Source: Nymphaea colorata
Lineage: Eukaryota > Streptophyta > Magnoliopsida > Nymphaeales > Nymphaeaceae
Assembly: GCF_008831285.2 (NCBI RefSeq)
Contig: NC_045151.1
Span: 2,477,544-2,537,543 of the forward strand
Length of the DNA stretch: 60,000 nucleotides
Reading direction: 5' to 3'
Shown here: positions 1 through 11,362 of the stretch, one piece after another
Layout: each line of letters opens with the position of its first letter
Position numbering within the stretch: the stretch's first letter is position 1
Program-made: the position numbers and the translations under genes
The notes under the pieces: model-generated
The model's database searches: none
What the model was told of the DNA's origin: nothing
The model's input: only the letters and a program-made list of their open reading frames with translations

Positions 1-480
1 TGGATCCTTCAACAAGCTCAATCCGGTGGCCCTAGGTCCTCTTGGGTGGTAAACCTTTAGGCTCAACAAAAATCCCTTCAAATTCCAGCAGCAATTCCAA
101 CTCAGGTGGGGCAAGAGTTAGGGCAGGTTCACTGTTGGGCAAGGAGAAGAGGATATTAGCTGGTTGATGAGTTTGTAGGCTTTTAAGGGCCTCCCTGGGC
201 TCAATGAAAGTAGGGTTCTGAGGGATTTGAGTGTAACAGTGCCACCTTCCTTAGGAAAGCTCATAAGCCTCATATGCATTCCAATGAAATCCTATACTAC
301 TCCTCCCGAAGTTTTTAACCATTGTATACCCAAAACAACATCTATCCCACCAATGGGTAAGAGGTATAAGTCCACTGAAAATGTGACTCCTTGTACATTA
401 TCTCAACATCTGAACAGTGAACACATGGGACCTTAACTGGCTTCCATCTCCTATGGTTACATCAAAGGCGGGCGGGTGCT
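1..480 (-). pseudogene. Ty3/gypsy pol remnant (protease region), runs off the left edge
   Basis: On the minus strand the retropepsin-region motif LPIGGIDVVLGIQWL is readable around 310-370, preceded by FDVTIGDG-like and followed, near position 1-60, by GLPPKRT...GHRIELVEGS, the family segment ahead of reverse transcriptase. At least one in-frame stop and a frame change are present, so it is a decayed gypsy polyprotein. It lies beyond the 3' end of FGT1, same strand. Confidence 0.75.
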
Positions 481-624
481 TCCTGTTCCACATTTGATAG
501 GTCGGGTCTCTCCAGCCTGCAAAATCCCTAGTTCCATAACTTAATATCTATAGTTGTCCATTTTTATTGTGTTGCACCTTAATTTTCGCACTACCGTTCA
601 ATTGAGGTCGGTCAAAAGTTCAAA

Positions 625-1296
625 CGATCCCCTTGCTGAGTCATTGCTGTCGGACCTTCCCCAAGACCACCTAAGAGTTGGGTCAACCCAAATCAGTGAG
701 TCCATAGCTGAGTGTTGAGATTCCTGGGTGCAGTTCTATCAGTTGGTATTAGAGCGTGCTCAGCATTACAACAAGATGCCTCCAAGACAGCAACCTCAGG
801 AGGAGCAGCTGGAGAAAATTCAAGAGATGTTGGAGCAGATCCAGTATGATGTGAACACCATGCACTAATGTATGGAATGCATTCAGCAAATATAGATGAA
901 GTTAGGTCCCTAACTACCACTGTATCTGCCATTGATGCCCGAATTAACACCAACATAACCACTATAGATGGCCGGTTTAAAGATACAATGGCCTGTCTTG
1001 AGAAACCCTCTAATGAAAATGATGGTACTAATTCAACTGATGGTCATACCTCATCATCTAGACCTGAAAGTGCTGAAAATAGAAGATCTCACCACCACTC
1101 CAATGGTCCCATTGTTACACCACCATATGAAGGGTTCTACCAAGGAAACACAAGTCGAGGACCAACCAATACTAATGGCCGATCCCCTTGCTGAGTCATT
1201 CCTTTCAGACCTTCCCCAAGACCACCTAACTGTTGGGTTAAGCCAAACCAGTGAGTCCATAGCTGAGTGTTGAGATTCCTGGGTGGGGTTCTATCA
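625..1296 (+). mobile_element. Internally deleted Ty3/gypsy derivative: LTR end, PBS, gag piece, LTR end
   Basis: A 117-bp direct repeat (625-741 and 1180-1296) ends in CTATCA both times, as two LTR 3' ends would. Directly after the first copy, 744-755 reads TGGTATTAGAGC, a primer-binding site for initiator Met tRNA, and an ATG at 776 opens a gag-like frame (MPPRQQPQEEQLEKIQEM) that hits a stop near 866. The piece 868-1180 continues in gag-like low-complexity sequence. Almost all of gag-pol is missing between the LTR ends. It ends about 105 bp from the FGT1 stop. Confidence 0.65.
744..755 (+). other. tRNA-iMet primer-binding site
   Basis: TGGTATTAGAGC, one mismatch from the canonical plant site TGGTATCAGAGC, two bases after an LTR-like CA end. 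Confidence 0.7.
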
Positions 1297-1401
1297 CTAG
1301 GTGACAAGTGTGCCAACAGGAGATAACATTGCTTCTGCCTTTTAAAACCACAGGTTTATGTACGGTTATAACCAGCATATTTGCCAACAGGAGCAAACGT
1401 A

Positions 1402-1542
1402 CTAATGAAATTTTTGGACGAAAATATCACCTTGTAGCACTGAAGTAACTGCTGCATTTGGAATCAAGAGCCCGACCACACGCTGCCTCTCTTCAGTAGT
1501 CTCTACACGCACTACACGTAGACGTGTATGTCTCTGATGAAC
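1402..1542 (-). CDS. FGT1: FGT1 exon w31, last exon seen
   Basis: Acceptor CAACAG at 1548-1543, then [20 protein letters not shown] and [17 protein letters not shown], typical of the family C-terminus. Reading straight on gives GDIFVQKFH and a TAG at 1404-1402, matching family length. The tail known in other plants is close to LAWVQDIDD, and a weak donor (G/GTGATA at 1431/1430) lies exactly where that tail would be joined. So either the tail has diverged here, or a last tiny exon lies elsewhere, perhaps left of the window. Confidence 0.85.
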   Translation of the reverse strand, partial: VHQRHTRLRVVRVETTEERQRVVGLLIPNAAVTSVLQGDIFVQKFH

Positions 1543-4500
1543 CTGTTGAGATAACACATGAAAGAATCAGCTAACTTAGATGGGTTTCATACTTTGATCA
1601 AGAACAAGAATGAATTTTATATCCCAAGAGCTGTTTTTTCTGCTCGAACATGATTTAATTGGTAACAACTGGCATCTGTCATGATTTCTAGAAAAGACTG
1701 AAATTGCTTGTAAAAATAAAGACTGCTACAACAAACTCACAATAGTCTCAAAAGCCATGCGAAAAATCTATTATTAAAAGAATCACAAATTTCTGAAATA
1801 ATAGTGAATCATGAATTTGCAATAGTAAATGACATGACACCTCATATGTGTTTGCTCTGAATTACAATACCACTAACCAGGCAGTTTTTCAATTTTTAAC
1901 TACTGAGGTGACAAAAGGAGCCTTTCTCATAAGAAAAAAGCAAAAGCTTCCATATCCTACCTGCTGTTTTATACTCGTTCATACTATTGGAGCATCAGAG
2001 TAGTTGTAATCTGAAATTAGCAGCTATAATCTAAAACATCATCTGGAATTCCTTGCAGGCAAAGTCACAAAAACCAAGTGACATGAAGAACCAAGTCACA
2101 GTGAGAGAATTAACTTGGTCTGGCTTCCATTTCTTACATAATGAATATCTCATTGTGAGACTTGGTTGACGAACTTTATGCTAGCGACATATTGCTTTCT
2201 AATATTACCTGATCTACAGTGCCAAACTCAAATCCTCGTTAGAGCTGGCGCACCAACAAGGAAGCTATTAATCTATAAAACCCTGATTTGGATCTAATCC
2301 TACAACACATTACAATTTGCAACCACATAATTAAATAGATTTAAGTTGCACGACCTTAAGGGGGCATTTAACCACTGTGGCTTTGAAGTCCATGGATCTA
2401 ATGGGAATCTGAGGTAATAAGCTTTTGCTGATGTGGCAAAAGATCCATGGTTTATCAAACTAAGGATCCTAGGTTATTATTTTACTTCTTTGCATTGGAA
2501 AAATGTCGGATTGAAGAACGGAGGGGGAGGGTCTGATCTTAAATTCATGGTTCTCAAATCCTGAGTATTTCAAATCTGACACTATCAAACACCCCCTAAA
2601 TCTGATTGAGACATCATACTAAATTAATATATAAAAAATTTTAAAATTATTAAACAAGCTCTCTACTAAATTTGTTATAAAAACATCGATAAAGATTCAA
2701 AATAGTTTCAAAACTTTAAAACAAACAAGAAAATGGAATATAATGGCTTAAAGACTTAAAGTACATGCAAAGAAAGTACATGAAGCATTTCTCCTCATTG
2801 CCATTATCAAGTATTTGCCTCTAAAGAAAATATTAATATTCTCTCATTTGTACAAGAGGAACTCCTCCGACGGACTCAGTGAAGAACCTTGCACTACTTC
2901 CAACATGACTTTAGTGAAGCCACAGGACTGCTGGTTTAGTCTATTACCCACACCAGTGATGCAAAGGCTTCATATAAGGGCAAGGATGCTGAAATGGGAT
3001 TTCTTAGATGAGATACATGCGAAGATGTTACTCAACAAATAGTGGAAAGCCAAGGGGAAAAAAATAATTCAAACAGTGTTACTTATTATAGCAAATCTTG
3101 GACAGAAAACAACACAGTTGTTGACTCCAAGATGGCCAGTTATGCCAGCACAGTCATCATCAAGACATGTCAAGGAGTAGTAGTCTCAGTGTGTCACTCT
3201 ACTATGAACAAAAAGAAATCACGCAGATGCTTCAGTTGGTAGATAACTACAGGTCACTTGAAATGCAAAAATCTGCTTAAGGTTCCATAAATTCAGAAAG
3301 AAATCAGTTTACATAATATGCACAGACAAGTTGGTCATGATGATACAAGTACCTGTTTAGTAAGAGCTTTCTCGATAGTTCCCCACACAGGAAGAATAAG
3401 GCCTCCCAAGACACTAACTTCTTGCAGTCTCCTTCCAACAGTACAGAAACGCCCATGCTTACATTTAGGTCCATGCATGCACTGTGATGTGAAATAGTAA
3501 GCAGAGCACTTTTTGAAAACCAAAAGGCTGAAACTATGACTTGTCATGCTATCAAACACTTCAACCATAATATGCCCAAGGAAAAGGCATGAAGATCATA
3601 TCAGCATTAAAAGTGACTAGTTAAAGAAAAAGATGGTGCTACCAAAGTGCACTATGTCACATAGGTGCAGGGTGAGGGTGAGGGTGCAGGTGTGGGTGCA
3701 GGTGCAGTGAGAGTCGATAATATGAATATATATAATTTGTTATATAATTAATTAACTATTTAACATTATATAGATATATTTTTACTGGTAATTTTTTTTA
3801 AAAAAAAATTAGATGATACAGGGGGTGTCCAATGACATCCCAAGGATGACAAGTTGTCGTCCCTTTCTGAAAGGATGCTATCACCAGCATCAACTCGGTC
3901 AACTTGAGTCCATGCTACATCAGTCACACGAAGTACCTGTGCATCTTATAACTACTTCACAAGCCTGCCACACACTAGCTCCCTCTCGTTCGCTCCTGCC
4001 GCGCTCTAGCCCCCCTTACCACCTGCCACTGCACCCTGTCTCGATAATCGACTCATTGCTTTCCCATAAATGCATATCTAGGTTTCTTTGAGTTAGGCAT
4101 TACATCCTGGATAATCTCTATTCTCTTTTCCTTCTGCTCTCCATGTTAGTCATGGGTCTTCGTCCAGCCTCCCTCATTTTTCCATTAGGAGGTAACTTGG
4201 ATGTGATGCTTGTAGAGTTTTTTCTAGGATATAAGTTCTTATTTTTGCATTGAAAGATCTTAGAGAAAATTTATCTTTTCCTTTTTTTTTAGCTTTTGTT
4301 TCTGATATATATGTTGCCTTTTCTGCCTACAAGTTAGGGTTCTAATCAAAGGTCGATGTTTTTTTAGCTACTATATATCCATTGGATAGTTTGTCAGGGT
4401 TCCCAGTATGTGTAGAGTCTCCTTATTTTCATCTTGGCTCAGAATAAGGAAGCATACTTTCCTTCTTTTTTTCAACATCATTATTTGGTTGAAGCTTTTG

Positions 4501-7500
4501 ATGTTAAGATGGCGGGGCATGTCATCTTATTCTGTAAAAACTTCCTGCCCTAATGTCAGTGCACTCAGCAGCAGTTTCAAATTAATATGGTCGCAACCAA
4601 TGCCTCAAGCTCGAGTTCAAACTCTACTCCTGTTTATAAAGTCTGGTCGTGTAACAATTGCCGTTCGGGGGAGGTTGGGCTGGATCAGGGTTCAAACGCG
4701 GACCCGAATCCCACCCATGTGAAGAATGCATGAAATCAATGTGAATGTTAAGTGTGTTAATTGTAGTCATTGTGTGGTCCCTACATGTCATGGAATATGT
4801 GAAGAGCTATTATGACAAGTTATGATATGATAATGATATGTTTCATTATATGTTAGACTCTAGATTTGAGCCTTACCTTAGAGGATTAGGGATTTATTTG
4901 GTTTGTTGTCATACAGCAAAGGTTAAGCCTTCTGTTGTTTACCTTTCTAGGTTTTGGCAGACCGAGGGCAGCAGACTGATCAAATGGCTCCACTCACATC
5001 CTGTTGAGGAGAGTTTGCATTAATAGTCATATCGGTGCGTCAGTTTTGTCTCATTGATGTCTTGTTTTTGTTAGACATTGATATTGTGGTTTTGTGGCAT
5101 TTTTGTCATGTGTCATTGAGAAATATGAAGTGATTTTGTATAACCTGAATTTGCTACATAATGGAATGTTTGCCCCATTGTCATTTTGATGTGCATAGCT
5201 CATTTTTAACTGTTGTGTCATCGCACCTCGACGTTTTACATTTTTAGAGAAAAAAGAATGGGGGCGAAAGGGTCTCAAGTTGTCAAATTTTTCAAGTGAT
5301 TGAGCATGAACTATAAAGCTGAAGTTGATCTCCCGATACAATCTCAAGCTGAACATTATATTAGTCGATCCCAACCCAAGCAAAACTCAGCTCATGTACA
5401 GCCTTAGGTAGCATGGCTATTGTGTGATCGATTGTGTGCACCAAGTTGCATACGGTGCATGAAAATGCTTCATTTATGGTATTGTTCATATAAAATGACG
5501 CTCCACAATCATTTCTCATTGTTGTGTCAATCTTATACAGTGGAATATTCAGCAGAAGCAAGATAGACATTTCAAAATCTGCAGGGAGGATAAGATACCA
5601 GAACAAAATTTCAAAACCAGAAAGCTACAAATAAGCCTTTTAATCATATAGCTTTAAATCAAATTGTAACATTTCAGCATTAATGGTGACATTTTCAGCA
5701 TTTCAGAAATAGCCCGAAGGGTTCTCTTCAAAGGATTTGATTTGCATACTAGTTTTTCAACCTATACATTTTACCCAATTTTCAAACTCAAGAATAGCCT
5801 CTGACAGTGAAAGTGGTTGTAGTTATGCCACATAAAATGTTGTGCAGAATTTGAGAAAGCAGCTGTTGAGATGCACAAGTGAAAATATGTATCCTATCAT
5901 CGACATTAATCTGTCACAAATATCAAAAAAAGGCATAAATGTTAGAAATTAAGGACTAGACATCATGTAAGTATACATATACATATTTCATATGTACTGT
6001 CATACATCTAGTTTCATGTATGATTTGTATATATAAATATATATATGTATGCATAGGTACTTTTGTAGTTTATTTTATTTTTATGTACCTTTTTTATTTC
6101 TTTTTCTCTTTTTCTGTTTTTACCTTTTTTTATTGTAAAAAGGGAAAGTAGCTGTTGGACCAGCTTCCAACGGCTAGATTTCTAGCCGTTGGAGCTGGCC
6201 CAACAGCCAACTCCTCCCTTCTTTCCTCCTTTCTTTGCCTTATAAATAAGGGACTGTTGTCCCTTGTTTTGGTTAAGGCTTTTAGGCCTCTCTTGTGTAT
6301 TCTTCTCTTGAGAATAATATATTTGGTATCTTCTCCTCGAGTTTGAGGTTTGGTTTTGTATTACCTATTGAAGTTGTTGGGATCTTCAAGAGTGTATCTC
6401 TTGAAGCATTTGCATTCTCAAGATTGGGCCTGATTTACAATAAATACATTAAATATGACTCAGCTGAAAAGAGCATCAATAAAACACATTTTTTTAAAGG
6501 CACCAGAAATAAAATTAAAAAGGCAAAAGAAATGCATTTTTTGCATTTTTTGTGTTTTTTTACTGCACATGAGAATTTTTTTTTTATGTGTTCAGCAAGA
6601 CCATTAATTTCTATATTCTAAATCTGATTTGTTGTTTTGATAGCATCTGCTATCAAAGGTGCATGTAGTAATGGAGATTAATCAGTAACAGATGTAATAA
6701 AGAAGAGAGAGAGATGGTTAACCAGAAAATTAGGTGCAATAAAAAGGAGAAAAAGAGAGAGAGAGAGAGCCCAGCTTCTCCTCAAATAACAAAACCCTAA
6801 TCCCATCGTATTAGCTCCGTCACTAACTCAGTCTTTATATCATACGGTTGAGCAAATTGGGTCTAGTATGGGACCAACAAAATTTATTACATCATAATCC
6901 TACACATGGCTATTATTTACTTTTAATCTACTACATCTCACCCACATTCTAACATGTTTATCTAGAGATTTTTCAATCTCTTCTTGTTAATTTTTTTATG
7001 TATTTTACTTTTACCTAATTTTTTTAGGATTTTTTTAATTTTTTAATTTTTAAAATATTTTCTGAGATTTTTTCCAAAATATATAATTTTGCCATATTAT
7101 ACCCAAGAAAAAATCTCGTTGTATAATACCCGTAAACGATATATGTGACAATGCATCAATGACATGACTCACAAGAAATGATTAAGAAATAATCTTTTGA
7201 ATTCATTAAGAAAATCTAATAATGAATTACTGAAAAAGTCTTTGTCCAAAAGCATAGAGATTAGAGACGAATTACTCTGCACCATACAAGAACTAACCTG
7301 CTTAGAAGATACTTCATATTCTTCCTGCCAACCCTTCTGAGCTTTCTCCAGCGAAGACACTTTTCTATACTTACTTTGAAGCTCTTCTAAAGGCATCTCC
7401 CTTCATCATCAATGGATTTAAACAAAAGTGAAAAACAAATATGTTAACCTAAGGGAACCTGGAAACTTCAAGCACAAAATAAGGAGCTACTTATACCTTA

Positions 7501-10500
7501 GAGCTTCTCCAACAGCAGGACGAAATACTTTCAACATACCCGAACCAGCACTAGAGCTAAAAAGTATACATTCAAATAGAAATGTGAGTCAAATAACAGA
7601 AACCAGCATATGAACTTCCTCCAGTAAAAAGACACCCATTAATTATTAAAATATTCATGCAAGAGGAAAGTTACTGTAATGCTATAAAACTACGATCTGA
7701 AGAGGCCATCTTTTTTGGAGTTTTTTCCTTTTCTTTGGCAAAAGAGGAGCAGCTACGAAACCTATGAGTTCACAGTCAATGTTTTAGGATATTTCAGGAA
7801 CATACATTACATTGTAAACTGAAGTCTCTTTTTATTATCATATTTATGATTATTAGAATCCTATATTTATGTAGAAGCAGACCATGATAAAGAAATTATT
7901 ATGGTCACTCTTAAAATTGGTGTTCAGATAGATCAAACCACTTAAGGGCGACGTAATACAGACTCGCCTAAAAGAGCGCTGCACCTGTGACGACATGTTG
8001 CAGGTACAGGTGGCGCTCCATTGTGGTGAAAAAATGGCCAACTTGAGTTCAATGTGATCAGGTAAACTGACTCAATTTATTTTGTTTAAGACCAGTGCAC
8101 ACTCGGCTGGTGATGACCAAGCAGTGGTCAACTGGAATTGGTTATGCCCCAGCTTATTTCTGTCCAGATTTTAGACAGTCAATGTTGAGTTGTCGACTGA
8201 GTCAACAATCCACCTTTTCTTCTGTTTACTGAATTTAAAAAAGGATAGGACAAATTGCCCCAGCTTATTTCTGTCCAGATTTTAGACAGTCAATGTTGAG
8301 TTGTCGACTGAGTCAACAATCCACCTTTTCTTCTGTTTACTGAATTTAGAAAAAGGATAGGACAAATTGACCTCCCCGCTTTCTTCCTGTCTAAGTGCTC
8401 TTTTCCACTCACAGTTCCCTCTCCAATGACTGGTGAGATTTCTGGCAGCCCGGAACCGTCACTCTTTCTCTCTCATGTCAGATATTGTCTTCATGATTAT
8501 ATGTGCACTGTTGTTCTCCTTTTCTTTACTGCTTAATGTTGTTCTCTTTTTCTTTAGTTTTCTACAACCCTCTTTAACTGATAGTATCCCTCTTTCATCA
8601 GCAACTGCTCTTTCACGTAGAACTGTACACAATTGCTATCTTTGTATGAGAAATACAGGCATGACCTTGGGAAACAGATAAATTGTTTGCAAAATTGCAT
8701 AAAGGTAAAATTGTTTGTCTGTAGGCTGAAGTACGAATTATATTGCAACCAAGGTGGTGATGCCTATGAAGTGTTGCTTTTTAAAGCTTGCAATTCAAAC
8801 AAATGCCTTAGTAGATTATAGGCTTCAAGTTTTAACATCTGTGAAACCAGAAATTAAATCAGACCACAAAAGCATCCCTTTTCAGAACAAAAAATAGACA
8901 GCCACCATATACCTATATTACAGTCACAGTGAACAGTACAACCAGCGTTTTTCCCTTGTCTGGTTTCCCATTGCAAAAATTATAACTCGCTTATATTTTC
9001 TAACATATGAAATTCTTCAAAATACAAAAATATGCCTCCATTTTGACTAATCTTGGATCAAACGGGGCTGCTGAAGCCAGGGAAAGAGACTAGTTTTCAC
9101 TGCTTCACATGCATATATATGTATTGATCTTCCTAACACTTTTTTCTTCTTTGTTAGATTTATAAAGGAAGACATTTTTTTTTAAAACAATGTTATGCAA
9201 ATGTCACATTGAGGCTTTATGTTCCTCTTTTTTTCTTAATCAGATTAGCAATTTTAATTTTTAATTTAGACTTCTCGAGTTTTATGATTTATAAACTAGA
9301 ATTAAAGATTTAACAATGGTACTTAGGAAATTAGAAGATTTTGCATGCTCCTTGACATTGGAAAGCATTGCTATTCAATTCAAAACCTGCTCTTTTTATT
9401 ATATGCAACCTTTCAATTTTAATTGTTGCACTTCACTAATGATGTTACAGACTTTTATTTATGTTTGTATCATGTTGTGGAATTGTTGCACTTCACAAAA
9501 AACGCCGTTTTTTTTAAAAAAAACGGCGTATTTAACGCCAAAAACACTTCTGCCGTATAATACCCGTATTATTCCCGTTTTAAAAAAAAACGTCAAAAAA
9601 CAAAAAAACTCATATAATACCCGTATAATACCCTCATTATACGTTTTTTTTTTCGTTTTTTGCCGTTTTTTATTAATTATTATTTTTTATAATTTTTAAG
9701 ATGTATTAAATGTTTAATTTTTTTAAAACCGAACTTTTCCCGTTTTATTCCCGAGATATAAAACTTTGCCGTATTATACCCGTTTTTTTCCTCGCCGTTT
9801 AATACCCGTATACGTTTTTTGTGACAATGGAACTTTGATGGGTTAGCATTATTGTGCATTTTCATTTTTCATGTATAAGTAGATAGTCAAATGATTTTCA
9901 TTGACAAATGCTTCAGTTTGCATTGTTAATTTTAATATTTCATATTGCATGTTACTACTTTCTTTTTTCTCCTTCAAACAGGGAGAGGAGGTGGAAAGGG
10001 GTCGATCTTATTGTACCTAGTGCATTTGACAACATAACTAAGTACTAGTCATTTTAGTCCAAGTGGTCTCAAAAAAAAGAGAAAAGAATATATAAACAAA
10101 ATAACTAAATTGCAAAAAACAATAAAAGGTATATGATATCACTATAAATCAAGTAAAAGGCATAGTTTACCCACTACACATACAATCACACAATGGTGAA
10201 CAAAACTATAAGTGTTTAATGCTACTTCAGAACTATATAAATTACACCTAATAAATTTTAAAAGGGAAAAAAAAAACTTCGACATTTTCTTCATGGATGG
10301 AAAGGAAAAGGAAAAAGAAACAAAAGCCAATAGCATGGCTGTGTCCTGCATAGGCATTCAGTTGCTTCATTGATTAGAAATTTGATTACACAGGTTAACA
10401 GTTAACTAGTTCGTTTCCATCATCTAGCAAACATCTAATATACAGCTTATGCATTTTACTAGGTTGATAGCAGCTATCTCATGTGAATTGTTTGTTTGCC

Positions 10501-11290
10501 AAGTAATACCAAGTCTAATATGTGTCAAGGATGATATTGTTTTTGTTCAACACATAACAGATTTCAACGGGTCCACAGATGATAGGAATTTAAGCATTAG
10601 CTTCACAAAAATTTACTGCTGACTTGTGGAGAATGAGAAGGAATCATTAGCCCCATCCAAAACAATAGTATAAGCTGAAGATCGTTTTGTATAGTTATTA
10701 TGCGGAATGGAACAGTTTTCGTAAGTTGAGCTCTACATATTTTTAACAATCACAGTGCAATTTTGACAACTTAAAATTTTAAAGTTTATATAAGGTTGAA
10801 ACATCTGCAGCTCATTGTTTCCATGTCTATCAAGTCATAAACATTTACAACTTAGTGCTGATATGTCTCTTCCAATTTTCCAAACACTATATGCTTATGA
10901 ATTATAATACTGCACTTAGTTTAAAGGTTTGCATGCATCAAATTAAGTGTTTCCCTTTTGCATTTTACAATTACAGGCTGGGCACATGAAAAACAGCTTC
11001 AAAGATATGGGGGTTAGTCTCTTAAGTATTTATTCATTCATTTTCTGTAGTTGAACATAAGGTAAATATATTGCATTTCTTTTGACAAATATGCAAAAAA
11101 TGCATATTTTCTTCTTCAAAATTCTTATTTTTCACACAGGAAATTTCTACCTCATATGGCATTATGATCACAGAACTAGTCAAAAAGAAATGAATTCTTT
11201 CAATACAATTATGACAGTATGACATTCAAACAATAAAATTTGTGGGAAAGTGATGATGCCTGATTAGATGTAAAAAATCGCTACCACACC

Positions 11291-11362
<72 letters not shown>

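Larger units (their letters stand above)
3482..7297 (-). other. FGT1 intron between w29 and w30 (3.8 kb)
   Basis: Contains the partial hAT-like piece at 3652, an LTR fragment at 4650-5285, and a TIR element (5912-7150) split by a 500-bp solo LTR (5940-6439). The rest is AT-rich with nothing recognised. Confidence 0.75.

Noticed and set aside
2815-3242. Two adjacent short plus-strand open frames
   Set aside because: No similarity to known proteins and inside an FGT1 intron.
3050-3250. Minus-strand stretch with faint resemblance to the FGT1 C-terminus (TETTTP, ESTTV, VQDLL)
   Set aside because: Stops in frame, no splice sites, and the real C-terminal exon with clear [10 protein letters not shown] and [11 protein letters not shown] is at 1402-1542.
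9316-9699. 127-codon plus-strand open frame
   Set aside because: A/T-rich with poly-K and poly-F runs, spanning the end of a small TIR element; chance frame.
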